Shown in pieces: positions 55,239 through 64,000 of a DNA stretch of 64,000 bases. Source of the DNA: Steinernema hermaphroditum (Eukaryota > Nematoda > Chromadorea > Rhabditida > Steinernematidae); assembly GCA_030435675.1 (NCBI GenBank), contig CM059623.1, positions 3,870,012-3,934,011 on the forward strand, in the 5' to 3' direction. The notes beneath the pieces were generated by a model. The model saw only the letters and a list, made by a program, of their open reading frames with translations. It searched no databases and was not told the DNA's origin. The position numbers and the translations under genes were made by a program. Numbering within the stretch: the first letter of the stretch is position 1; each line of letters begins with the position of its first letter.

Positions 55239-58200
55239 TCAGTGTCGATCGTAATACATGAAGGCGAACATGGCACAGTTGGTGGCGACGCTAAGCACGA
55301 CCGCCGCGGTAACGAACGTCGATGTCGATCCGGCCCATTGGGACTGCTGCTGACTGACGGACGTAAAGACTGATGGCGATCCGCGCATACTTCTTATCTT
55401 CGAGGGCACCAGGGACGGTGCGTAGATCGATGCGGTGCAATCAGTAGGACTCAGTCGGTTTCTGTTACCCTTAAAAGCTGTTTGATGACAAGGAGACATG
55501 GCTGAAGGAACTCACAAATGTAGGGTTGTAGTTAATCGAAGAAAATGGTCCTCTGCGCTGCTTGAGCACACTTCCGCCATCGTCGTCGTTGCCAAGACTC
55601 AGTCCTCCAAGAATGCCTCGGATTTCTCGGGTCGGCGTTACTCCTCGGTCGCGCAAGTCGCTTTGGAGTTCGACGCCAGCGGCGATGATGGACTGTGGAG
55701 AACGAGGCTTGGTGCCAAGAGGCGACATGGGCTGGGTCGAGAGGATGGAGTGAGAATCCAGAGTAGAGCATTGGGAGATGGGTGTGCTTGCCACGGAGAA
55801 GGCGCTGAAATATAGGGGTGTTTAGAATTGATCTCCACAATGCAGGGACGATCAGGTCGAAAGAAAAGATAAGTAGCCTAATGCCTAAGGAACAGAGGTT
55901 CCAACTGAACCGGAGCCGAGCCGGAGCCAGAGCCGGCGAAAGATCACCAAAGGAATGTCTCGGCTAAGAGCCCGTGTCCTCCCCCTCCTTATGCTACGCG
56001 TCTTCCATTTGGACTCGACTTCAGGGTCAGACTCAAAGTGCGAGCTCTTGATTTGACTACGACTCCGGTCCCCAATTAATCCAACATCACTGGCTTTAGT
56101 TGAACGTAGAGGTTCACCCTCACATTCTCGCTAATTGGTAGTTTACGAGCCCCGAACGAAAAGAACGATAAGTAGCCTTATGCATAGGGAACAGAGACGT
56201 CAACTGAACCGGAGACGGATCACCCATCCGAAACGCATTTTGTAATCCGACTCAGCTTCGGCTCGGATTGTTCAGACTCGAATCTCGGCTAGGGAAAGTG
56301 AGCTGGCGAAAAACAGGATATAAAATCGCCATATGATAGAGCCTGCCCTCCCCATTAATCCTTATGCTACTGGGATGTGCAAGTTTTGAGTTTCGGACCG
56401 TGCTGGTCCGGGACTACGACTCGGGCTCCAACCTATTACCATCATTGGCTTTTGCTAAATGTAGAGGTTCATCCCCTCAACTCTTTGGTATTCTGTGAAC
56501 CCCTGAGGACCAGGGCTGAACGCGCGAAATCCACTGAATCTTCATTGTCCCCCATCTTATATTCGCATTTAGAGTCAGCGATTTTTGAATCTCGAGAGAA
56601 ACACGACTCACCTCATGATCGTATTCGGACGTTTGCGATGCTTCCGTTTCCTTGGGAGGAAGGCGACGGACAAGGACGTGATACACAAGATGCTGGCGAC
56701 AATTAAACGGATCAAGCACACCTCGGGTGCATTGTCAGGCATGAAGTGGCATCCGACCATGAAGATCCAGGCGCCAATACCCAACAAATCGGGAAAGATC
56801 ACTCTGGCCTTGCTGCTGTGCATGCCGTAGGAGTGCAAACCGAGCGAGACCGCCGAGATCCACTTGGCTTTCGAGCTGATCAGTGGGAGTAATGTGAGGA
56901 TCGTTGATGGATAGATGGTGTGGAGATCGCAGATGACTACTTCTGTATCCTGTTGGAGCTCGTCGAAATGAGCAGAGAAGAAGAGAAGGGCAGATACGAA
57001 AGTGGCCACAAAGCAGATGTTGGCGGAGCGGCCGCTGTTAAAGAACAGCTTAGGTGTGCGTCCCTTTAACCTTTCCTTGGGTGCCGAGTCATCAGAAGAA
57101 GAACTGTCGAAATCGGCTTGCAAGGAGTCGATCTTTGGCTGCAAGTACATAGATAATCTGAATCGAATTTTGACGATCGCCTACCGTCATCATTTCTTGG
57201 AATCTGCTTCTGGCTGAGAATCCTGACATGACGCTTGGAGTTCCTTGGGATACACCGCCGGGTTGGTACTGAAATGCAACAAATAGGAAGGTGTTTAACG
57301 GTTTCTCATTTCTCATGAATTCGTTGTCCTGATCACACTGCGAAGTTCTAGCTCCATGTGGACAAGGGTGCACTTATCGATCATCTTGTTTGACTTGGCC
57401 TCTTTTTTTGATAAAGTATGCACTTTTTTTGAAATTATGTCCCCTTGTACTATATTTTGGAAAATGCCAGGCATATTTCAGAAGACACCCTAGTTAGAGC
57501 TATCGGGTTCAAGTTTTCGGAGCGTTTGTTGAAAGAGGAGGAGGCAGAGTATTGGTTGGGAGAGGGATGGCCGAAACTTTTCAACGTGGACCGTGGGTGG
57601 GATAAATCATGAACAGAGCATAGAAAGAGGCATGGATCTGGAGTAATACGGCACGGATTCTCAAAGAACTAGGTCATAGATGGGGAGCAGAGGTGAGGCA
57701 TTGACTGCTGAAGGGAAGGTATCAGGATCGGGTTTTCGGACCGGTTTCGGAAAAAAAACCGAAATAATGATTCTCTGTTTTGCTCGCATTCTCTCCAGCC
57801 GAAGCTGAGAGAAAGTTGTGCGTGAATGGGGACTATGATTTGAATCATTTTGGGTCGGTACCTATCATTTGGGCGCAATTCATTTGGGCGCACATTTATT
57901 TGGGCTTCGGGCTCGCTTAAAATCAATAGGCATAGTTCTAAGCCGGAGCCTAAGCCAAGCCGGGGTTTGCCTAGGCCAAACCTGGATGTTAGGCTGCACG
58001 TAAGATGAATACGTGGCTCGCTTCGCTCGCTCGCAACCTTAAATACATATGCGCCCAAATGAACGTGCACCCAAGTGAACGTGCGCCCAAATGAACGTTG
58101 CGCCCAAATGAACGTGCGCCCAAGTGTAGTGCTCCGATTTTGGGTACGGTTACCGCACTGCTTGCTAGCCATCTTGTATAGCTCTATTCGGTTACCGATC

Positions 58201-58853
58201 AATCTAAACCCCAGTTTTGATAAAACAATTATGAGCCTACGTCGCTTATAGTCATCGCCTGCCATATTCTCACCTTAGCCTGATCGACCAAGAGCTTCTT
58301 GTTGGTGAACGCGCTGCAGATTTTGCACAACGGATAGATCCGATTCAGCGAATCTTTGTACTCCTTCAGTTCGTAAGAAAAGTTCAACTAGAACATACAT
58401 TTACGAGTGAGGAACATGCACTCTATACTCACGTCATTGGTGGGCTCGAACCGATTGATTTGCGCAATGATCAGTGCCTGGTTATCATTGCACTTCTTGC
58501 AGAGTCCATTGCTCTTGCTCACCACTTCCTTTGGCGCTCGAAGGCAGAACTGCTTGTTGTTGGCCGCCTGACTTTTGATGCGCTTGTTATAGTCGCCGTT
58601 GGCCTTGAATCCATTGTACTGATCACAGTGTCGACAGGTGAAACAGTTCAAACAGTCGTAGTTGACCCAAGTGTGCTTTTGGCAGAACCAGCATTCCGCC
58701 CGATACTTGAATTTAGGTCTGAACGATAGGTATGGGTAGGATAGGACAGAAAGTTTATCGAAATTACCGAATCACTGTGTATAGAAAATATGAAACGGCC
58801 GCCACTACCAGTAAAGTACCTCCAGTTTGAGTCGGATCCGTCGGCGAGAACAT
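55239..58853 (-). CDS. samp-1: TMEM201/SAMP1 (Ima1-type) inner nuclear membrane protein
   Basis: Minus-strand exons 58853-58768, 58718-58433, 58387-58274, 57668-57489, 57268-57185, 57138-56612, 55804-55516, 55469-55239; 598 aa, all in phase. An N-terminal membrane helix (GGTLLVVAAVSYFLYTVI) is followed by the Ima1 N-terminal zinc region with four CxxC pairs: ECWFCQ, NCFTCRHC with DQYNGFKANGDYNK, GLCKKC and PLCKIC. Exon 6 encodes several membrane segments, and a last helix (FVTAAVVLSVATNCAMFAF) ends the protein; the region between is Ser/Pro-rich. In animals this protein sits in the inner nuclear membrane and links LINC complexes, lamina and nuclear positioning. The length is close to that of human TMEM201 (about 666 aa). 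Intron 3 carries an inverted-repeat element and intron 6 a tandem duplication. The model for exon 4 is the least certain. Confidence 0.9.
55855..56460. repeat. Diverged direct repeat of about 300 bp in a samp-1 intron
   Basis: Two neighbouring blocks (about 55,855-56,150 and 56,155-56,460) share the order AAAAGATAAGTAGCC, AACTGAACCGGAG, TTATGCTAC, GACTACGACTC and GTAGAGGTTCA, with many differences. This is an old tandem duplication inside intron 6. It contains GAGCCG-rich runs like those near 250. Confidence 0.6.
57862..58130. mobile_element. Short inverted-repeat element with CATTTGGGCGCA satellite ends
   Basis: The left end has three CATTTGGGCGCA-like units (57,866-57,904). The right end has five inverted TGCGCCCAAATGAACG units (58,049-58,125). 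Between them is the core GGCTCGCTTAAAATCAATAG, then GGAGCCTAAGCCAAGCC, then GGCTCGCTTCGCTCGCTCGC, the same as in the elements at 21,042 and 45,948. No clean target duplication was found. It lies in intron 3 of samp-1. Confidence 0.75.
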
Positions 58854-60126
58854 CTCCCTCTGAAGAAGGCATTATGTAAGATGGAAAATATCCAAAATAT
58901 GAATGACACGAACGGAGGAACGTTTAAGAAAAGCTGTTTGGTGGCCTAGGTTTGCACATATCGTAGGCGTTCCCCATCAACACATTCTTGGAAGAACTGG
59001 TGATGCAAAAAGTGAGCCCCGGAATATTCAGTCGTATGACGGCCTGCGTTAAAAGTAAACTAAACTTAAGATCTAGGCTGTGCACGGGCGAAGCGAAGTC
59101 CTATGTTCGTCGTTTGGATAGACCTAACATCCAGGCTTGTCTTAGGCTCAATTTAAAGCGATCCCTGTAGCACTGATAGCTCCACAGTTTTCCTAGCATC
59201 ATCGGAGACTCCACAGTCCACACAATCTGATGCGTTATAGAAAATTTCTGTAAGAAATGGAAGCTAAGGCTACAAAGATAACCGCGGGAATATCTTGGAA
59301 GTCCGTGGAAGTTTTCGTGACGGATCTGGTGGATACGGAAACGAGACCGATCGAGGTACTACTGTACGTTCTTCCAGTGGATTGAATCCTTGTCCTGGAG
59401 ATATAATCCACGGCTCAATCTTCCTTGGCTGAATCTTCCGGAGCTCAATCTTCGTATAACCAGAAGAACTTTAGGACTAAGAATCAGATGCAGTAAACAG
59501 CGTCGTTAGAATGAAGCCTCTAAAGTCCTGTGGTCAACAGAAAACGAATGACACAAGCTGTCCTTATCAAATGGAGAGCGCATCCTTATCAGTCGATACT
59601 TGCATTCGGCGCCCAAATGTCCACAAGCACTGATAAGGCATGACTCTTTTGGCGCCCAAAAGAAAAAATGTCGACACACACTCATAAGCTCTCCACGTCT
59701 ATAGCAACAAATATGAAAATGGACGAAAAGGTGATGCGAAAATTGAGCCACAGGAGATTGAGCCACATGACATGACGCACATCCTATCACAGTAGTAAGA
59801 ATTTCTGCAAACTAAAGTTAGGATTTAGGATGTCGACAAGCGAAGAGACTCATATATTCATTTTTTTAAAGCCAGGCCTAACTTTCAAGCTTGGTTTAGG
59901 CTCACGCCGATTGATTTAAAGCGAGCCCTGCGGTCGTGATGGCTTACGCAAACCCAGGCTTGGTTTAGGCTCCAGCTTAGGACTATGCCCATACATTTAA
60001 AACGATCCCGATGGGCGAGCCCTCTAGTCTTGATAGCTCCGCACATTTCCATCGGAGATTCCATAATGGAAACGCACAGATGAATATATGAAAGCCAGGC
60101 GGTCCCATAGGGCGATAAGATAACTA
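58854..60126. repeat. Repeat-rich intergenic DNA with two degenerate element cores
   Basis: No gene. Segments 59,085-59,215 and 59,865-60,075 both contain pieces of the TTAGGC-rich core (CTTAGGCTCAATTTAAAGCG; GGCTTGGTTTAGGCTCCAGC) and a common tail (TGATAGCTCC, then ATCGGAGA). GGCGCCCAAATG and GGCGCCCAAAAG near 59,610-59,660 recall the CATTTGGGCGCA satellite. These look like decayed copies of the same element family. Confidence 0.6.
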
Positions 60127-60375
60127 AAGGCCCGTTTATACTCTGCGCGGCACATTTGCCGCTTAGCTTCATCTCGAACTGTGTCGCGACAGTCAAGTTG
60201 AAGCTAACCTACATCGCATGTCCCAAAATTTTTTTTCTGATGAATGTTTGATAGCCCGATCCGAAAGCATCATGACTGTGAAGTCTTATTTGGTTGTGCC
60301 TAAATAGTCACACGTAAACAAGCTAAACGGCACAAAAAATGAGGTTTTCTGCCGCGCAGAGTATAAACGAACCTT
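60127..60375. mobile_element. Diverged relative of the palindromic MITE
   Basis: The left end AAGGCCCGTTTATACTCTGC and the right end GCAGAGTATAAACGAACCTT are inverted. Internal landmarks (AAGCTAACCTACAT, CCCGATCCGAAAGCATCATG, AAACAAGCTAAACGGCACA) match the MITE at 46,071. The target duplication is no longer clear. Confidence 0.75.
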
Positions 60376-60735
60376 AAAGGAATATATCTATACACGGCTG
60401 AATATTCAATCTTCATACAACCGGACGAGAAGTATTCAAGACTGTGTCCACCACAGTCCTGCATTTACGTTCGCGAGCGCGCATATATTTTCGTAAATAA
60501 TAATCCGAAGTTCGGATCTAACGCTGCAACAGGTCCACAAAGGTTGATTGCGCGTGAAGCTTTCTATGGTCAAGGAGGTATCAGAGCATCTGAACGAAAT
60601 GCAGAATAAAAAAGTGGATTCTGGAAGAAAGAGGTGTGAACAGTTGAGTGAAAAGCGAGGCATTCGTTTTGAGTTTAATGAAAAGTTATGTGGTGTGGGT
60701 CCTAGCACGGCAATCATTTCGCAGACGGCGGGAAC

Positions 60736-60985
60736 AGTGCTGTGCGAATCTTGAAACTTTTTTCGAAAACTCGAAACTTACCCACAAAAAACTGGAAACT
60801 TTTTTTGTAAAGAGAATCACTTTTTTTGCACATTTCTCGTAACTCGGGCGACTTCGCCTAATTCCATGAACGGGCGTTTGTCCAACAGAGTCTGCCACGT
60901 CGAATGAGCCCCGGTTCGACTGCCAGAATGCTTTCTTCATCGAGTTATTCGAAATCAATCGTGTACAGTGCACTGTGAATCGTGA
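60736..60985. mobile_element. Partial copy of the GTTTCGA-type element
   Basis: GTGCTGTGCGAATCTTGAAAC followed by AACTCGAAACTT resembles the right end of the element at 44,381-45,152, in opposite orientation. The match continues through GAATGAGCCCCGGTTCGACTG and TCTTCATCGAGTTATTCG. The left half of the element is missing. Confidence 0.65.
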
Positions 60986-61109
60986 GTCGAAGAGATTTTT
61001 AAGAATATAGTCCTATCCTGCTTATCCTAAGTTCAGCTATGAATGATAGCAATATTTGCTGATTGAGTTCAAGGAAAAAAACAAATTTCAATATGTTGAA
61101 GAAGCAAGA

Positions 61110-61192
61110 AAAAATGGGGACCAGAAGCGGAGTCGAACCCGGACCCCAAAAAATCCGTTCAAGTTACTAACCAGATCAGCCACACTGTCAAG
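61110..61192 (-). repeat. tRNA-like unit
   Basis: On the minus strand GTGTGGCTGATCTGGTTAG (A box, D arm) is followed by GAACGGATTTTTTGGGGTCC, GGGTTCGACTCC (B box) and a six-T run. A divergent plus-strand partner is not visible. Confidence 0.5.
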
Positions 61193-61690
61193 CTGGTTTT
61201 TGCTGGCGAAACTGGCTATAGTCATTTGCAGGAAACTTTGGAAGGGTGTTTGCACGACCTGGTATGCGTATCAGCGTTTGGGCACTTTTGGAGTTGAGGG
61301 TCACTAGAGAAGCCGTATTAGTGTGTCAATTTTCAGCTCGATCTGAAGTGGGCACTTCGGAAGGTTCCCTTGTAAGATCTAATTCTCGTTTCCAACATAT
61401 GAAAGTTAGTTCATGATCTTGCAAAAGGCTCATGGACTCATCCAGAGGTAGCACATTGGACAGTACCCTTGTTATTTTTTTTTTGTTTTGTTTTTCTTCT
61501 CCTCCTTAAGACCGACTCGAGCTATATGAAAATTCTATCTGAACAGATGGAAGGTTTTCGTTAATCGCTTTATCAAACAGTTTTGTCTTTAAAGTACTGC
61601 AATTTGGATACGCAAGACATTTCACAGTAACCTGATTCTACATTTCCCCTGCGCTTTATCGCACGGTTCCTTCCTAACGGTTGGAAACGG
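61193..61690. other. No gene seen
   Basis: Spacer before the palindromic element. Only short frames. Confidence 0.45.
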
Positions 61691-61693
61691 CTA

Positions 61694-63145
61694 TACAGTA
61701 TGGGCCATAAAGATAGCCTCACCTAGTGTTTTCCCGGTTTCTGGCTTCGTTGTGACTTTGATTACAAAAGCTGTACACCATTCGAAAGAGCGTCGAAAAT
61801 GATGACGGACAGCTTGCATTCCGAAATCAGTCGGCGAAAATTTTGAAATTTTTAGAGACAAAATAAAAAAGTGTCCAATTTTACCGGGCCATATTGATAG
61901 CCTCACCCTGTGTAAAACTGGTTTTATGCAACATAAATGAACAATGCAACAACGTGGTGCAGTAAATAACATTAAGAATTGATATTTAGCGGATCTAAGT
62001 GTAGTTTGGACAATGCCCAGGTGGTTTGGGATGTCAAAACTTTACATTTGTAATAGCAGTTCCAGACAACTAAGAACTTGGGAATTTTCATTGAAAAGTG
62101 ACCAAATAAAACGTGTAAATAACGTGAATCGTCTTTTTCTTTATCAAAAATAACCTAGAGGGTGAAATGAATCGAAATAAGTACCTTTGACGACCTTTTC
62201 CCCTTCAAAACTTAGAACCGCAACTTATCGAGCACTCTTAAATGGGTCCCGAAACGATGTGAAATACCGGCTTTCCGGACTTTTTAAATGACACCACGTT
62301 GTAGACCGAACAAAATAACCCCTAGGCACAATCTTCTCTTGATTTCATGGTATAGCTTCACAAAACAAAACAATTCTTCCAAGACGCTTTTTTGTCCTTC
62401 CAAACTTTAGAACCATACCTTAACCAGAATTCTTTCAGGGTTCTTAAATGACCGTCTTGGAAGAATTGTTTCGTTTTGTGAAGTTATACCATGAAATCAA
62501 GAGAAGATTGTGCCTAGGGGTTATTTTGTTCGGTCTACAACGTGGTGTCATTTAAAAAGTCCGGAAAGCCGGTATTTCACATCGTTTCGGGACCCATTTA
62601 AGAGTGCTCGATAAGTTGCGGTTCTAAGTTTTGAAGGGGAAAAGGTCGTCAAAGGTACTTATTTCGATTCATTTCACCCTCTAGGTTATTTTTGATAAAG
62701 AAAAAGACGATTCACGTTATTTACACGTTTTATTTGGTCACTTTTCAATGAAAATTCCCAAGTTCTTAGTTGTCTGGAACTGCTATTACAAATGTAAAGT
62801 TTTGACATCCCAAACCACCTGGGCATTGTCCAAACTACACTTAGATCCGCTAAATATCAATTCTTAATGTTATTTACTGCACCACGTTGTTGCATTGTTC
62901 ATTTATGTTGCATAAAACCAGTTTTACACAGGGTGAGGCTATCAATATGGCCCGGTAAAATTGGACACTTTTTTATTTTGTCTCTAAAAATTTCAAAATT
63001 TTCGCCGACTGATTTCGGAATGCAAGCTGTCCGTCATCATTTTCGACGCTCTTTCGAATGGTGTACAGCTTTTGTAATCAAAGTCACAACGAAGCCAGAA
63101 ACCGGGAAAACACTAGGTGAGGCTATCTTTATGGCACATACTGTA
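61694..63145. mobile_element. Tc1/mariner-type foldback element, near-perfect 1,448-bp palindrome
   Basis: Two arms of 691 bp (61,696-62,386 and 62,453-63,143) are reverse complements of each other; they are identical wherever I compared them apart from a few positions (e.g. GGGCC versus GTGCC at the tips). They surround a 66-bp loop. The ends are CAGTATG and CATACTG, flanked by TA. The terminal GCCATAAAGATAGCCTCACC motif recurs in the arm as GCCATATTGATAGCCTCACC about 190 bp further in. There is no transposase: the 93-residue frame found in both arms is the same sequence read twice. The TA target and CAGT start fit Tc1/mariner. Confidence 0.9.
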
Positions 63146-63226
63146 TAAATGGGATCTGTATTGGAATCGCATCGCCGTGTTTACCCATAAATAGACGAAG
63201 AACTAGGACTGACAATCAGCACCGAG

Positions 63227-64000
63227 ATGAACAACCTCAACCTCTACTTCTACAAACACCTTTTCCAACTTCTCCAGGTTGAAAGCGTGCAAGAAGTGGC
63301 CAAACTCTCCGAAGGCAATCCTATCGCCGACGATGCTTGGGACTTTACTGTCGCGTACGAGCCGACATCTCTTCTGATCGCTTTTGACTTTAAACAACGC
63401 AGTCACTGCTTTCTCTATCGCGATGAGAGCGCCGTCGACGAGAGGAAACTTCGAAATGTGGACAGTTTGAGAATCGACACCGTATCCTTTGTCTTTGGAG
63501 ATGCTGGACTCCATCTACCGAAGCATGCCAAGATACTTAGCGGGATCGACGAAGTAAGAGATCTTCTACGGAAGTGCACCTCTCCTCAGTGTCACTTGAA
63601 AATTGGGGAAAATATGAAAATATCGTCCAGAAAACTAGAGCAATTTGGGCTACCTTTGGAGAGAATAGCGGAACTTACAATTTGCAGAGACACTCAGATT
63701 CTTGACGAGCTATCCAAGACGAGCCTTAGGCGAGTTAACTTTTTGAAACAAGGCGCCTTCCAACAGCGATTCAAAACTGTCTGTCGACGTTACATCGATT
63801 TACAGATACGCTGTGACTCCTCGTTTGACGAGGCTGGCAAATACACTTTGTACTGCTTCAAGGAGCTTGTATCAGAGTTGCCAGAAGCAGATTGGAATAT
63901 CGAGGTTAGTATGACAGATTGCACCATGGCTGATTCGCACTGGAAGACTAAACTTCAACGGACACAATCAGGCGACTTTATGGTTATTTTGAAGTGTGGA
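63227..64000 (+). CDS. Start of an unrecognised protein, runs off the window
   Basis: From the ATG at 63,227 the frame stays open for 258 codons to the window edge. An acceptor-like AACTAG 20 nt upstream suggests trans-splicing. The peptide starts MNNLNLYFYKHLFQLLQVES and contains no signal peptide or membrane segment. It has scattered cysteines (CTSPQCHL, TVCRRYI, LQIRCDSS), and secondary structure looks mixed alpha/beta. I do not recognise a family; it has the general look of nematode F-box-associated or other lineage-expanded cytosolic proteins, which is a guess. A GAG|GTTAGTATG donor near 63,903 is possible, so the last 30 codons may be intron. Confidence 0.6.
   Translation, partial: MNNLNLYFYKHLFQLLQVESVQEVAKLSEGNPIADDAWDFTVAYEPTSLLIAFDFKQRSHCFLYRDESAVDERKLRNVDSLRIDTVSFVFGDAGLHLPKHAKILSGIDEVRDLLRKCTSPQCHLKIGENMKISSRKLEQFGLPLERIAELTICRDTQILDELSKTSLRRVNFLKQGAFQQRFKTVCRRYIDLQIRCDSSFDEAGKYTLYCFKELVSELPEADWNIEVSMTDCTMADSHWKTKLQRTQSGDFMVILKCG

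Noticed and set aside
57669..58265. 198-codon minus frame
   Set aside because: Runs through the intron of samp-1 and across the CATTTGGGCGCA element; the flanking samp-1 exons are in other frames and splice in phase without it.
58648..58872. Start of samp-1 at the upstream ATG (MPSSEGDV frame)
   Set aside because: That frame does not continue into the zinc region; the ATG at 58,853 gives the membrane helix and joins in phase to exon 2.
61691..63148. Identical 93-codon frames on opposite strands
   Set aside because: The same sequence in both arms of a palindromic element; no transposase motifs (no DDE-type residues).

Overview
The window is nuclear DNA of a nematode. The evidence is many short introns (about 42-60 nt) with strong TTTTCAG acceptors, acceptor-like sites just upstream of most start codons with no exon in front (typical of spliced-leader trans-splicing), and a gene set that matches known worm families. 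I cannot name the species.

Layout. 1-23.9 kb: I find no convincing protein gene. It holds dispersed repeats, above all about eight head-to-head pairs of tRNA-like units with A box, B box and T-run, plus a 690-bp inverted repeat pair, a 0.9-kb inverted repeat pair and two non-autonomous elements with 8-9-bp target duplications. 23.9-26.9 kb (+): Goliath/RNF130-type RING E3 ligase. 30.4-31.8 and 42.6-44.1 kb (+): two paralogous INPP5K/SKIP-type inositol 5-phosphatases that share a nearly identical central block. Between them, all on +, lie a divergent PP1-like phosphatase (32.6-33.8), a lysine-rich single-pass membrane protein (34.5-35.6), an 18-exon zinc-finger gene with six tandem copies of one 99-nt exon (35.9-38.7), and a MATH-BTB adaptor (40.6-42.3).

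44.1-51.5 kb (-): a cluster of three trypsin-like secreted proteases, in which the first and third look intact and the middle one is a pseudogene. 52.8-58.9 kb (-): an intronless protein kinase, a four-helix membrane protein and a TMEM201/SAMP1 inner-nuclear-membrane protein. 58.9-63.2 kb is again repeats, ending in a 1,448-bp near-perfect Tc1-type palindrome. An unfinished gene runs off the right edge (63,227 onward, +).

The exon models were built by hand. Each is supported by an open frame that stays in phase across every proposed junction, with a total length divisible by three. The genes do not form one pathway. The notable themes are local duplication (phosphatases, proteases, exons) and heavy colonisation of introns and gene-poor DNA by short inverted-repeat elements, several of which share a core sequence but have different terminal satellite arrays.
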